Shown here: positions 13,468 to 22,425 of the stretch, piece by piece
Position numbering within the stretch: the first letter of the stretch is position 1
Layout of the letters: each line of letters begins with the position of its first letter
NCBI RefSeq assembly: GCF_009720865.1
Contig: NZ_WNLA01000011.1
Coordinates: forward strand, 1-64,000
DNA length: 64,000 bases
Source of the DNA: Pseudoduganella ginsengisoli
Lineage (GTDB): Bacteria > Pseudomonadota > Gammaproteobacteria > Burkholderiales > Burkholderiaceae_D
Direction: 5' to 3'
Notes under the pieces: model-generated
Database searches by the model: none
What the model was told of the DNA's origin: nothing
What the model saw: only the letters and a program-made list of their open reading frames with translations
Position numbers and translations under genes: made by a program

Positions 13468-14960
13468 AAATCGGCCTGCGCATCCTGCTGGGGTACTTCC
13501 TGATTGTCGGGCTGTCCGCCTGGTTCCTGCTGAATGTGGCTGTGGATGAAGTCAAGCCGGGCGTGCGGGCGTCGCAGGAAGATACGCTGGTCGATACCGC
13601 GCACCTGCTGGCGGAAATGGCGGCGCCCGACGTCAAGGGCGGCGCACTGACGGAAATCGCGCCCCGCATGCGCGAATATGCGCGGCGCAGCGTGACGGCG
13701 CGCATCAATGGCATCGCCAAGCAGCATCTTGACTACCGTGTCTACATTACCGATGCGCGGGGCATCGTGCTGTTCGATACCACCGGCGCGGATGTCGGCA
13801 AGGATTACTCGCGCTGGAATGATGTGTACCTGACCTTGCGCGGCAAGTATGGCGTGCGCAGCACCCGGTCTGACCCGAACAATGAAAACAGCACCGTCAT
13901 GCACGTGGCGGCCCCCATCCTCGATCCTGCTGACCGCAGCCGCATTATCGGCGTGCTGACAGTGGCCAAGCCGAATGCCAGCGTGCAAGCGTTTATCGAG
14001 CGTGGCCAGCGCATCATCATGCGCTGGGGCATCGCCCTGCTCGTGCTGTCGCTGCTGGTGGGCATTGCATTCGCATGGTGGCTGGCGCGTGCACTGCGGC
14101 GCCTGATGGATTATGTGGCGGACGTGGAGGCGGGACGCAAGGCGGCGCTGCCGCGCCTGGGCAACAATGAAATCGCCACCCTGGGACAGGCGCTGGAAGC
14201 CATGCGCTCCAGGCTGGAGGGCAAGGAGTATGCGGAGCGGCTGATGCACACGCTGGCCCATGAATTGAAGTCGCCCATTGCCGCGATCCAGGTGTCCGCC
14301 GAGTTGTTGCAGGAGCCGATGCCGGATGGGGAGCGGCAGCGTTTCCTGGCCAATATCCTGGAGCAGAATACGCGCCAAAAGCAGTTGATCGACAAGTTGC
14401 TGGCCCTGGTGCGGGTGGAGCAGCAACAGCGGCTGGAGCAGGCGGCGCCGGTGGAGTTGCGGGCACTGTGCGCGGCGGTTGCCGGTGATTTCGCAGGCGC
14501 GCTGGCGGCGCGTGGCGTCAGGCTGGCAATGGGGGATGCGGGTGGCGATGGCGACGGCAAGGCCGGTTCCGGTCCTGGCCTTGACGCCGGCGCGGACGCA
14601 GTCCCGCTCGTGGTCGAAGGCGATGCGTTGCTGTTGCGCCAGGCGCTCGGCAACCTGCTGGATAATGCGATTGGTTTTGCGCCGGTAGGCAGTGTCATCC
14701 GCATCCTGCCGGAGCGGCGTGACGGGCAGGCGGTCATTGCGGTCTGTGACAGCGGGCCGGGCATTCCGGCCTATGCGCAAGAGCGCCTGTTCGAGCGATT
14801 CTATTCGCTGCCGCGCCCGGACGGGGCCAAGAGCACCGGGCTGGGCTTGCCTTTTGTGCGCGAAGTGGCGGCGCTGCATGGTGGCGAAGTCAAAGTCGCC
14901 AATGCACGTCGCGGCGGCTGCTGTGCGGAACTGGTGTTGCCATTGCCACTGGCGTTGTGA
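13464..14960 (+). CDS. creC: CreC-type sensor histidine kinase
   Basis: 498 residues, starting in a 4-bp overlap with creB. Membrane segment 1 (about 5-27), a periplasmic sensor region (about 28-185) and membrane segment 2 (about 190-215, WGIALLVLSLLVGIAFAWW) are followed by HAMP, the phospho-acceptor His in LAHELKSPIAAIQ, and an ATPase domain with NLLDNAIGF, DSGPGI and STGLGLPFV. It senses an envelope or metabolic cue and phosphorylates CreB. About 20 residues before the N box (about 355-380) are Gly/Asp-rich and look like a lineage-specific insert. Confidence 0.9.
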   Translation: MKIGLRILLGYFLIVGLSAWFLLNVAVDEVKPGVRASQEDTLVDTAHLLAEMAAPDVKGGALTEIAPRMREYARRSVTARINGIAKQHLDYRVYITDARGIVLFDTTGADVGKDYSRWNDVYLTLRGKYGVRSTRSDPNNENSTVMHVAAPILDPADRSRIIGVLTVAKPNASVQAFIERGQRIIMRWGIALLVLSLLVGIAFAWWLARALRRLMDYVADVEAGRKAALPRLGNNEIATLGQALEAMRSRLEGKEYAERLMHTLAHELKSPIAAIQVSAELLQEPMPDGERQRFLANILEQNTRQKQLIDKLLALVRVEQQQRLEQAAPVELRALCAAVAGDFAGALAARGVRLAMGDAGGDGDGKAGSGPGLDAGADAVPLVVEGDALLLRQALGNLLDNAIGFAPVGSVIRILPERRDGQAVIAVCDSGPGIPAYAQERLFERFYSLPRPDGAKSTGLGLPFVREVAALHGGEVKVANARRGGCCAELVLPLPLAL

Positions 14961-15073
14961 CAAATACCGGCGCCACGCACACCACACATGCAGCACATTC
15001 AGCGCATACAGCCCACATCATCCCCGCACGCTGACTTTCTACACTGGCCGCATTGCAACCCGAGGAATGCGCC

Positions 15074-16477
15074 ATGCAACTGTTTAAAAAAATTGGAATG
15101 ATCATCGTGCTGATGCTGTTGCTCGGCGTCCCGCTGATGATGATTGAGAATACCGTGGCCAGCCGCATGTCTTACCGCCAGGAGGCAGTGGCCAGTATTG
15201 CCAGTGACTCCGTGGGCGAACAGACGGTGACGGGCCCCGTGCTGGTGGTGCCGTACACGGAAGAAGTGGATGTGCGTGAAACCACGGCGGAGGGCAAGGT
15301 CAAAATCACCACCAATACAGTGCAGCGCCATCACCTGGTGTTCCCGGATGATTTGCTGGTGACGGGCAGCATCGGTACGGAGCGCCGCCACCGGGGTATC
15401 CACGAAGTGCTGGTGTATAACGGCCAGCATCAGTTTTCCGGCAGTTTTGCGTTACCGGTGGAGGCGGACTTGCCGCGCGCCAAAGATGCGCGCGTGGCGG
15501 CCGGGCAGCCCTATCTGGCGTTGCCGATCGAGGATGTACGGGGATTGCGCGACATCCCGCAATTGCAATGGGCTGGCGCCACGGTGGAGTTTGCCCAGGA
15601 TGCCCGCCTTGGCGCCTACAAGCGGGGCTTGCACGCAAAGCTGGGGCCGGCAGTGCTGGAAGGCGGCACGGCGTCGTTTGCGTTTGCGCTGAACCTGGCG
15701 GGCATGGAGCGCCTGTCGTTTATCCCGGTTGGCAAGAACAATGTCGTGACGTTGAAATCGGACTGGCCGCATCCTCAGTTCAATGGCCGCTTCCTGCCTG
15801 AAAAGCGGGAGATTTCCGATGCCGGCTTTGCCGCCACGTGGCGCGTGCCGTCGCTGGCGGCCAATGTGCGCCAGGAATTGCTGAACATGGCGGCCAACAA
15901 TTGGGAAGGGCGCGCGGAGACTGCGGCTGCCACGGCGCAGGCCAATGGCGCCCCCGCCGCCAGTGCGCCGGACCGCTTTTCCGTCGCGCTGGCCGAGCCT
16001 GTGAATACGTACAGCCTGGCGGGGCGCGCCACCAAATATGGCTTGCTGTTCGTGGCGCTGACGTTTGCCGCCTTCTTCGTATTTGAAATTTTGAAAAGCT
16101 TGCCAATCCACCCCGTGCAGTACGCCCTGGTGGGCTTGTCGCTGGCGCTGTTCTTCCTGTTGCTGCTGGCGCTGTCTGAACACTTCCCGTTTGTCTTGGC
16201 GTATTGCGCGGCCAGCATCGGATGCATCGGATTGATCGGCTATTACCTGGCGCATGTGCTGTACAACCGCCGCCGCGGCTTTGCGTTCGGTGGCGCGCTG
16301 ACCCTGTTGTATGGCGCGCTGTATGGCCTGCTTTGCTCGGAAGATAACGCTCTGGTAATGGGCGCCATCCTGTTGTTTGCCGTGCTGGCCGCCATCATGG
16401 TTGCGACCCGCAAGGTGGACTGGTACCAGCTGGGGAGCGGTACACAGGATGTGCAACCCGAAGCGCGGCAGCCATGA
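15074..16477 (+). CDS. creD: CreD inner-membrane protein
   Basis: 467 residues from ATG 15074 (GAGGAA upstream). One N-terminal membrane segment (IGMIIVLMLLLGVPLMMIE), a large periplasmic domain beginning RMSYRQEAV and containing TGPVLVVPY, then five or six membrane segments at the C terminus. The family is the effector of the Cre system; loss or overexpression alters envelope stability and beta-lactam response in other species, but the molecular role is unknown. It is 113 bp downstream of creC and probably the same operon. Confidence 0.92.
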   Translation: MQLFKKIGMIIVLMLLLGVPLMMIENTVASRMSYRQEAVASIASDSVGEQTVTGPVLVVPYTEEVDVRETTAEGKVKITTNTVQRHHLVFPDDLLVTGSIGTERRHRGIHEVLVYNGQHQFSGSFALPVEADLPRAKDARVAAGQPYLALPIEDVRGLRDIPQLQWAGATVEFAQDARLGAYKRGLHAKLGPAVLEGGTASFAFALNLAGMERLSFIPVGKNNVVTLKSDWPHPQFNGRFLPEKREISDAGFAATWRVPSLAANVRQELLNMAANNWEGRAETAAATAQANGAPAASAPDRFSVALAEPVNTYSLAGRATKYGLLFVALTFAAFFVFEILKSLPIHPVQYALVGLSLALFFLLLLALSEHFPFVLAYCAASIGCIGLIGYYLAHVLYNRRRGFAFGGALTLLYGALYGLLCSEDNALVMGAILLFAVLAAIMVATRKVDWYQLGSGTQDVQPEARQP

Positions 16478-16573
16478 TGCATGCCGGCGACCTGCTGATG
16501 CCGGCGCTGGCGGCCAGATGGCTTTCGGGGCCATACCCATTTGCCCCGGCAGGTGGCGGTGGCGCAGGCCGGC

Positions 16574-17353
16574 TTATTTGGCGGCAGGGGTGTCGGCTTG
16601 CGCCACTTTTGCTTCCTGCGGCAGGCGCTGGATCACCTTGCCCTCGTCATCGCGGAATTCCAGCGATGCCTTGCCATCCGGGCTGACCATCATCATGATG
16701 CGTGCACGGCCTTTGGCGTCGGCCAGGATCACGGCCGACGACTGGCCCCGGGTGCGGCCGACAAACATGCGGCTGGTTTGCTGGCCTCCCGCATCTTTCC
16801 ATTTTTGCAGCAGGGCGTCTTTTTCCGGGCCGGGCGCGGCTTTTTCATAGGCTGCATACAGCGGCTCATAGTCGCGCGCCAGGCCCCGGTCATACACTTT
16901 CAGCCCGGTTTCCATCACGCCGCCGTTCTCATAGTGGCCCAGCGACAGTTGCTGGTCGCCGCCAAAACGGTCCATCGAGAAATGCATGCCCGATTGCGGC
17001 TTGCCTTTGTCATCGAGCTTGCCGTCGAAAATCAGGCCGCCGTTCTCATCGCCCGCCGTGTTATAGAAAATCAGGCCGGGCCGTTCACCCCGTCCGCTTG
17101 CCGCCATTTTGCCGTCGATGACAGGCAAGGGGAGGCGGTTCCGGTTGGCGATGACGATGTCTTTTTTGCCATCGGGCGTCACGATATTGATGCGCTCGAC
17201 ATCGATTTCCGTGAACTTGGCCGGCTGGTTGGCGGTGGTGGCGCCGGTCAGTGCAATCAGCGCCAAAGAGGCGCCGGCAGTGGCCAGCAAGCCTTTCAGC
17301 AAGCGGTTTTGACGGGTGAGCTGTGCGACCAGTTGCAGGTTCTCGTTGTGCAT
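16574..17353 (-). CDS. Membrane-anchored protein of unknown function
   Basis: 259 residues. N-terminal cytoplasmic stretch with Gln-rich helix (about 1-20), one membrane anchor (about 22-42, LLATAGASLALIALTG), then a periplasmic beta-rich domain with repeated short motifs: IDVERINIVTPDGK, IVIANRNRLPLP, GLIFYN, GGLIFDG and SPDGKASLEFRD. I do not recognise a characterised family; similar proteins with DVERINIV.PDG are common hypothetical proteins. It converges with creD and is divergent from the ribosomal block. No catalytic motif is obvious. Confidence 0.7.
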   Translation of the reverse strand: MHNENLQLVAQLTRQNRLLKGLLATAGASLALIALTGATTANQPAKFTEIDVERINIVTPDGKKDIVIANRNRLPLPVIDGKMAASGRGERPGLIFYNTAGDENGGLIFDGKLDDKGKPQSGMHFSMDRFGGDQQLSLGHYENGGVMETGLKVYDRGLARDYEPLYAAYEKAAPGPEKDALLQKWKDAGGQQTSRMFVGRTRGQSSAVILADAKGRARIMMMVSPDGKASLEFRDDEGKVIQRLPQEAKVAQADTPAAK

Positions 17354-17476
17354 GGTGTCGGACCGATATGTGGTTGTGGAGCCGTCATCATGAAGTAATT
17401 ATTGCAACGTTTCCCCTGTTAACTCTGCTAGTACCAACCGGCCAGGAAATTAATTGACATACCTCGTACAAAGCTG

Positions 17477-17505
17477 TTGCGTCAAGGGTCAAATCACAGT
17501 ACACT
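17477..17505 (+). promoter_or_regulatory. Sigma70-type promoter of the ribosomal block
   Basis: TTGCGT (17477-17482), a 17-bp spacer and TACACT (17500-17505), 93 bp before rplC. A TTGACA also occurs at about 17454 but without a good -10. rpsJ, which usually precedes rplC, is missing, so this promoter drives the block directly. Confidence 0.65.
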
Positions 17506-17515
17506 AGCTGGCTTC

Positions 17516-17587
17516 GGTATGGAATCGTCTTTTTTGTTCATACCATTTTTAGTAGTTCAATAGACTCCACCCAATCGTAGGTGGAAT
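17516..17587 (+). promoter_or_regulatory. Structured leader before rplC
   Basis: Two hairpins: GGTATG...CATACC enclosing a T-rich loop (about 17516-17546), and TCCACC-8 nt-GGTGGA (about 17566-17586), ending just before the ribosome-binding site GGAG. In enterobacteria the S10-operon leader is bound by L4 for feedback control. The position fits, but the sequence similarity cannot be judged by eye. Confidence 0.4.
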
Positions 17588-17597
17588 TGGAGAAAAT

Positions 17598-18254
17598 ATG
17601 AGCCTTGGCCTCCTCGGTCGCAAGGTTGGTATGATGCGTATCTTCACCGATGACGGGGATTCGATTCCTGTCACCGTGCTGGACGTGTCGAACAACCGTG
17701 TTGCGCAAATCAAAACCCCTGAAGTTGACGGTTACTCCGCTGTTCAGGTTGTCTTCGGTCAGCGTCGCGCTTCCCGCGTGACTAAAGCAGCTGCCGGTCA
17801 CTATGCTAAAGCTGGTGTTGAAGCTGGTACTCTGTTGAAAGAGTTCCGCGTTGACGCTGCTAAAGCCGCAGAATTGAAAGCTGGCGAAGTTATCGCTGCT
17901 TCGCTGTTCGAAGTTGGTCAAAAGATCGACGTTCAGGGCACGAGCATCGGTAAAGGCTACGCCGGTACCATCAAGCGCCACAACTTCGCTTCTGGCCGCC
18001 AAACCCACGGTAACTCGCGTTCGCACAACGTACCAGGCTCGATCGGTATGGCGCAGGACCCAGGCCGCGTGTTCCCAGGCAAGCGCATGACCGGTCACAT
18101 GGGTGACGTTACTGTTACCACCCAGAACCTGGAAATCGCTCGTATCGACGCCGACCGTCAGCTGCTGCTGGTGAAAGGTGCCGTACCAGGCGCGAAAAAC
18201 GGCCAAGTTGTCGTGTCGCCTGCTGTTAAAGTTAAAGCAAAGAAAGGGGCTTAA
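17598..18254 (+). CDS. rplC: 50S ribosomal protein L3
   Basis: 218 residues, normal length. Begins MSLGLLGRKVGMMRIF; the internal loop HGNSRSHNVPGSIG and GKRMTGHMG is the tentacle that reaches the peptidyl-transferase centre. Ribosome-binding site GGAG 5-10 bp upstream. First gene of the block in this genome; rplD follows after 3 bp. Confidence 0.98.
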   Translation: MSLGLLGRKVGMMRIFTDDGDSIPVTVLDVSNNRVAQIKTPEVDGYSAVQVVFGQRRASRVTKAAAGHYAKAGVEAGTLLKEFRVDAAKAAELKAGEVIAASLFEVGQKIDVQGTSIGKGYAGTIKRHNFASGRQTHGNSRSHNVPGSIGMAQDPGRVFPGKRMTGHMGDVTVTTQNLEIARIDADRQLLLVKGAVPGAKNGQVVVSPAVKVKAKKGA

Positions 18255-18257
18255 TCG

Positions 18258-18878
18258 ATGGAACTCAAGCTCCTGAATGCTCAAGGTCAAGCAGCCTCCA
18301 ACGTTGCCGCCGCTGACACCGTCTTCGGCCGTGACTACAACGAAGCCCTGATCCACCAGATCGTGGTCGCCTACCAAGCCAATGCTCGCAGCGGCAACCG
18401 TAAGCAGAAAGACCGTGAAGAAGTTCACCACACGACCAAGAAGCCATGGCGCCAAAAAGGCACCGGCCGCGCACGTGCTGGTATGTCCTCGTCGCCACTG
18501 TGGCGCGGCGGTGGTCGCATCTTCCCGAACTCGCCTGACGAGAACTTCACCCATAAAGTGAACAAGAAGATGTACCGCGCAGGTCTGTGCTCGATCCTGT
18601 CCCAACTGGCCCGCGAAGAGCGCCTGGTTGTGATCGAAGATCTGGCGATCGAAGCGCCAAAGACCAAGCTGCTGTCGCAAAAGCTGAACGGCATGGGCCT
18701 GGACTCGGTGCTGATCATTGCCGAGAACATCGAAGAAAACCTGCTGCTGGCTTCCCGTAACCTGCCGAACGTGCTGGTTGTTGAGCCACGTCAAGCGGAT
18801 CCAATGTCGCTGGTCTTCTACAAAAAGACCCTGGTCACCAAAGCGGCACTGGCCAAGATTGAGGAGATGCTGGCATGA
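18258..18878 (+). CDS. rplD: 50S ribosomal protein L4
   Basis: 206 residues. The Arg/Lys-rich exit-tunnel loop is present (KPWRQKGTGRARAG, about 60-75). In other bacteria L4 also represses its own operon through the leader RNA. Its last 4 bp overlap the rplW start (ATGA). Confidence 0.98.
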   Translation: MELKLLNAQGQAASNVAAADTVFGRDYNEALIHQIVVAYQANARSGNRKQKDREEVHHTTKKPWRQKGTGRARAGMSSSPLWRGGGRIFPNSPDENFTHKVNKKMYRAGLCSILSQLAREERLVVIEDLAIEAPKTKLLSQKLNGMGLDSVLIIAENIEENLLLASRNLPNVLVVEPRQADPMSLVFYKKTLVTKAALAKIEEMLA

Positions 18879-19192
18879 GCGCAGTCATCAAACACAGCGA
18901 AGAGCGCCTGATGAAGGTGCTGGTAGCTCCGGTAATTTCCGAGAAAGCTACCATGGTCGCCGAGAAAAACGAGCAAATCGTTTTCAAGGTTCTGCCAGAC
19001 GCAACCAAGCCAGAAATCAAAGCTGCCGTTGAACTGCTGTTCAAGGTAGAAGTGGCCTCGGTACAAACCGTGAACCGCGAAGGTAAAGTGAAGCGTTCCG
19101 GCCGTTTCGTCGGTCGCCGCAACCACACCAAGCGCGCTTTCGTGTGCCTGAAACCAGGCCAGGAAATCAATTTCACCGAGGAGGCTAAATAA
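18875..19192 (+). CDS. rplW: 50S ribosomal protein L23
   Basis: 105 residues, start overlapping rplD. Contains VLVAPVISEKATMVAE and the extended loop GRFVGRRNHTKRAFV. L23 lies at the exit of the peptide tunnel and docks trigger factor and SRP. It overlaps rplB by one base. Confidence 0.98.
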   Translation: MSAVIKHSEERLMKVLVAPVISEKATMVAEKNEQIVFKVLPDATKPEIKAAVELLFKVEVASVQTVNREGKVKRSGRFVGRRNHTKRAFVCLKPGQEINFTEEAK

Positions 19193-20019
19193 TGGCACTC
19201 GTTAAGATGAAGCCAACCTCCCCAGGCCGTCGCGGCATGGTGAAAGTGGTAAACAGCGACCTGTTCAAAGGCCGTCCGTTCGCCGCTCTGGTTGAAAAGA
19301 AATCGAAAACTGCTGGCCGTAACAACAACGGTCACATCACCACCCGCCACATCGGCGGTGGCCACAAGCATCACTACCGCGTGGTTGACTTCAAGCGCAC
19401 CAAAGACGGTATTCCTGCGAAAGTGGAACGTATCGAATACGATCCAAACCGTACCGCGCACATCGCTCTGCTGTGCTACGCGGACGGCGAGCGCGCATAC
19501 ATCATCGCCCCGAAAGGCGTTGCTGTTGGCGACACGCTGCTGAACGGTTCGGAAGCGCCGATCAAACCAGGTAACTGCCTGCCTATCCGTAACATCCCAG
19601 TCGGCACCAACATCCACTGCGTGGAAATGTTGCCAGGCAAGGGTGCACAGATGGCTCGTACCGCTGGCGCCGTTGTGGTCCTGATGGCTCGCGAAGGTAC
19701 TTACGCTCAGGTGCGTCTGCGCTCCGGCGAAGTGCGCCGCGTGCACATCGAGTGCCGCGCAACCGTGGGTGAAGTCGGCAATGCCGAACACAGCCTGCGT
19801 AAGATTGGTAAGGCCGGTGCAATGCGCTGGCGCGGTGTTCGCCCGACCGTTCGCGGTGTGGTGATGAACCCGATCGACCACCCGCACGGTGGTGGTGAAG
19901 GTCGTACCGCAGCTGGTCGTCACCCAGTATCGCCATGGGGCCAGCACACCAAGGGCAAGAAGACTCGCTCGAACAAGCGTACGTCTTCGATGATCGTTTC
20001 GCGCCGCGGCAAGAAATAA
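19192..20019 (+). CDS. rplB: 50S ribosomal protein L2
   Basis: 275 residues. The conserved C-terminal segment NPIDHPHGGGEGRT holds the histidine needed near the peptidyl-transferase centre; the basic tail (TKGKKTRSNKRT) binds 23S rRNA. rpsS follows after 9 bp. Confidence 0.98.
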   Translation: MALVKMKPTSPGRRGMVKVVNSDLFKGRPFAALVEKKSKTAGRNNNGHITTRHIGGGHKHHYRVVDFKRTKDGIPAKVERIEYDPNRTAHIALLCYADGERAYIIAPKGVAVGDTLLNGSEAPIKPGNCLPIRNIPVGTNIHCVEMLPGKGAQMARTAGAVVVLMAREGTYAQVRLRSGEVRRVHIECRATVGEVGNAEHSLRKIGKAGAMRWRGVRPTVRGVVMNPIDHPHGGGEGRTAAGRHPVSPWGQHTKGKKTRSNKRTSSMIVSRRGKK

Positions 20020-20028
20020 GGATAAACC

Positions 20029-20304
20029 ATGACTCGTTCATTGAAAAAAGGGCCGTTCTGCGACGCCCATCTGGTGAAAAAAGTCGAAGCCGCTCAAGCG
20101 ACCAAAGACAAAAAGCCAATTAAAACCTGGTCCCGTCGCTCGACGATCATGCCTGACTTCATCGGTCTGACCATTGCCGTGCACAACGGCAAGGTGCACG
20201 TGCCTGTGTACGTTTCCGAGAACATGGTTGGTCACAAGCTCGGCGAATTCGCGCTGACCCGTACCTTCAAGGGCCACGCTGCTGACAAAAAGGCTAAGAA
20301 ATAA
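20029..20304 (+). CDS. rpsS: 30S ribosomal protein S19
   Basis: 91 residues, MTRSLKKGPFCDAHLVKKV start, core SRRSTIMPDFIGLTIAVHNG. S19 sits in the 30S head with S13. It overlaps rplV by one base. Confidence 0.98.
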   Translation: MTRSLKKGPFCDAHLVKKVEAAQATKDKKPIKTWSRRSTIMPDFIGLTIAVHNGKVHVPVYVSENMVGHKLGEFALTRTFKGHAADKKAKK

Positions 20305-20633
20305 TGGAAACCAAAGCAATCCTCAAAGGCGTGCGCCTGTCGGATCAAAAAGGCCGCCTGGTGGCTGACATGATCCGCGGCAAAAAGGTTGACGCTGCGC
20401 TGAACATCCTGCAGTTCAGCCCGAAAAAAGGCGCTGCGATCATCAAGAAAGTGCTGGAGTCGGCAATCGCCAACGCTGAGCACAATGATGGCGCGGATAT
20501 CGACGAGCTGTTCGTGAAAACGATCTACGTCGAAAAGGGCCCAATCCTGAAGCGTTTCACCGCCCGTGCAAAAGGCCGCGGTGACCGCATCTCGAAACAA
20601 TCCTGTCACGTGTACGTGACCGTCGGTAACTAA
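20304..20633 (+). CDS. rplV: 50S ribosomal protein L22
   Basis: 109 residues; core LVADMIRGKKVDAALNIL and the beta-hairpin PILKRFTARAKGRGDRI that lines the exit tunnel (site of macrolide-resistance changes in other species). rpsC follows after 9 bp. Confidence 0.98.
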   Translation: METKAILKGVRLSDQKGRLVADMIRGKKVDAALNILQFSPKKGAAIIKKVLESAIANAEHNDGADIDELFVKTIYVEKGPILKRFTARAKGRGDRISKQSCHVYVTVGN

Positions 20634-20642
20634 GGAGCCAAG

Positions 20643-21443
20643 ATGGGTCAGAAAATTCATCCAACCGGTTTCCGTCTGGCAGTCACCCGTAACTGGGCCT
20701 CGCGCTGGTACGCTGGCAACGGCAATTTCGCTGCCATGCTGAACGAAGACCTGAAAGCACGTGCTTTCCTGAAGAAAAAACTGAAGAACGCCTCCGTTGG
20801 CCGCATCGTGATCGAGCGCCCAGCCAAGAACGCGCGCTTCACCGTGTACTCGTCCCGTCCGGGCGTTGTGATCGGTAAAAAAGGCGAAGACATCGAAGTG
20901 CTGAAGTCGTCGCTGTCGAAGATCATGGGCGTGCCTGTGCACGTGAACATCGAAGAAATCCGCAAGCCGGAAATCGATGCGCAACTGATCGCCGACTCGA
21001 TCTCGCAACAGCTGGAAAAGCGTATTATGTTCCGCCGCGCCATGAAGCGCGCAATGCAGAACGCGATGCGCCTGGGCGCCCAAGGCATCAAGATCATGTC
21101 GTCGGGCCGTCTGAACGGCATCGAAATCGCACGTACCGAATGGTACCGTGAAGGCCGTGTGCCTCTGCACACCCTGCGCGCCGATATCGATTACGGCACC
21201 AGCGAAGCTGAAACCACCTACGGCATCATCGGTGTCAAGGTGTGGGTATACAAAGGTGACCGCAACGCCGCTGGCGAAGCACCGGTGATCGATACCCCGG
21301 CTGACGAGAAAAAACCACGCGGCCCACGCCGTGACGACGGCAAACCAGGCCGTGGTCCACGTCCAGGCCCAGGCGCCAAGCCAGGCGCGCCAGCTGCCCG
21401 CCGCGCTGCCAAGCCGGCCGCTGCTGAGAAAGCAGGAGAATAA
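20643..21443 (+). CDS. rpsC: 30S ribosomal protein S3
   Basis: 266 residues, longer than the 233-residue E. coli protein. KH domain with GVVIGKKGEDIE; C-terminal domain ends in a Pro/Arg/Lys/Ala-rich extension (about 225-266), as is usual in this bacterial group. S3 lines the mRNA entry channel. rplP follows after 3 bp. Confidence 0.98.
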   Translation: MGQKIHPTGFRLAVTRNWASRWYAGNGNFAAMLNEDLKARAFLKKKLKNASVGRIVIERPAKNARFTVYSSRPGVVIGKKGEDIEVLKSSLSKIMGVPVHVNIEEIRKPEIDAQLIADSISQQLEKRIMFRRAMKRAMQNAMRLGAQGIKIMSSGRLNGIEIARTEWYREGRVPLHTLRADIDYGTSEAETTYGIIGVKVWVYKGDRNAAGEAPVIDTPADEKKPRGPRRDDGKPGRGPRPGPGAKPGAPAARRAAKPAAAEKAGE

Positions 21444-21446
21444 ACC

Positions 21447-21866
21447 ATGCTGCAACCTAGCCGCAGGAAGTACCGTAAAGAGCAGAAAGGCCGTAACACC
21501 GGCATTTCGCACACCACCGGCACCAATGTGTCGTTTGGTGAGTTCGGCCTGAAAGCCGTGGCACGTGGCCGTATCACGGCCCGCCAGATCGAATCGGCAC
21601 GTCGTGCCATGACCCGTCACATCAAACGTGGCGGCCGTATCTGGATCCGCGTGTTCCCGGACAAACCGATCTCGAACAAGCCAGCCGAAGTCCGTATGGG
21701 TAACGGTAAAGGTAATCCAGAGTACTACGTCGCTGAAATCCGTCCAGGCAAAGTCCTGTACGAAATGGACGGCGTCGCAGAAGAACTGGCACGCGAAGCG
21801 TTCCGCCTGGCTGCTGCCAAACTGCCTCTGGCAACCACCTTCGTGGTACGCCAGGTTGGCCAATAA
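21447..21866 (+). CDS. rplP: 50S ribosomal protein L16
   Basis: 139 residues beginning MLQPSRRKYRKEQKGRN, with GGRIWIRVFPDKP and EMRMGNGKGN-like segment (VRMGNGKGNPEYYVA). L16 organises the A-site and peptidyl-transferase region. rpmC follows after 12 bp. Confidence 0.98.
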   Translation: MLQPSRRKYRKEQKGRNTGISHTTGTNVSFGEFGLKAVARGRITARQIESARRAMTRHIKRGGRIWIRVFPDKPISNKPAEVRMGNGKGNPEYYVAEIRPGKVLYEMDGVAEELAREAFRLAAAKLPLATTFVVRQVGQ

Positions 21867-21878
21867 TAGGAGTGAAAT

Positions 21879-22070
21879 ATGAAAGCATCTGAACTCCGCG
21901 GCAAAGACCAGGCAGCTCTGCAAAAAGAGCTGGCCGATCTGCTGAAGGCCCAGTTTGGCCTGCGTATGCAAGTCGCTACGCAACAACTGAGCAACACTTC
22001 GCAGCTCAAGAAGGTACGCCGCGATATCGCGCGTGTAAAAACGGTCATGAATCAGAAGGAAGCCAAATGA
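21879..22070 (+). CDS. rpmC: 50S ribosomal protein L29
   Basis: 63 residues, two-helix protein: MKASELRGKDQAALQKEL and LKKVRRDIARVKTVMNQK. Lies near L23 at the tunnel exit. It overlaps rpsQ by 4 bp (ATGA). Confidence 0.97.
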   Translation: MKASELRGKDQAALQKELADLLKAQFGLRMQVATQQLSNTSQLKKVRRDIARVKTVMNQKEAK

Positions 22071-22339
22071 ACCAGCCAGTGAAACAGTCGCTGAAGCGCA
22101 CGCTGATCGGTAAAGTGGTGTCCGACAAGATGGACAAGACCGTTACCGTTCTGATCGAACGTCACGTGAAGCACCCTCTGTACGGCAAGATCATTGTGCG
22201 TTCGGCTAAATACCACGCACACGACGAATCCAACCAAGTCAAAGCCGGTGATACGGTCGAGATCCAGGAAGGCCGTCCGATCTCCAAAACGAAGGCGTGG
22301 ACGGTGACTCGTGTAGTGCAAGCTGCACAAATCGTTTAA
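22067..22339 (+). CDS. rpsQ: 30S ribosomal protein S17
   Basis: 90 residues; KRTLIGKVVSDKMDKTVTVLIE and VKAGDTVEIQEGRPISKTK are typical. OB-fold protein that binds 16S rRNA early in assembly. It is followed by an unusually long 265-bp gap with two hairpins. Confidence 0.98.
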   Translation: MNQPVKQSLKRTLIGKVVSDKMDKTVTVLIERHVKHPLYGKIIVRSAKYHAHDESNQVKAGDTVEIQEGRPISKTKAWTVTRVVQAAQIV

Positions 22340-22346
22340 TTGAGAT

Positions 22347-22425
22347 TGCCTCCCGGGCGCAAGCCTTGGGAGGCAGTTTCAATTAGTTCTTGCAGGCCCG
22401 CAGGTTTTATGTAATACTTGCGGGC
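22347..22425 (+). terminator. Two hairpins after rpsQ
   Basis: TGCCTCCC...GGGAGGCA (22347-22375, 8-bp stem, extended by TTGA/TCAA) and GCCCGCA...TGCGGGC (22396-22425). Neither has a long T-run. They occupy the 265-bp gap between rpsQ and rplN and could attenuate or protect the message; the rest of the gap (22426-22604) holds no gene I can support. Confidence 0.55.

Noticed and set aside
20232..21986. 584-codon open frame on the minus strand opposite rpsS-rpmC
   Set aside because: It is an antisense shadow of strongly biased ribosomal genes; the translation shows no family resemblance and no start context.
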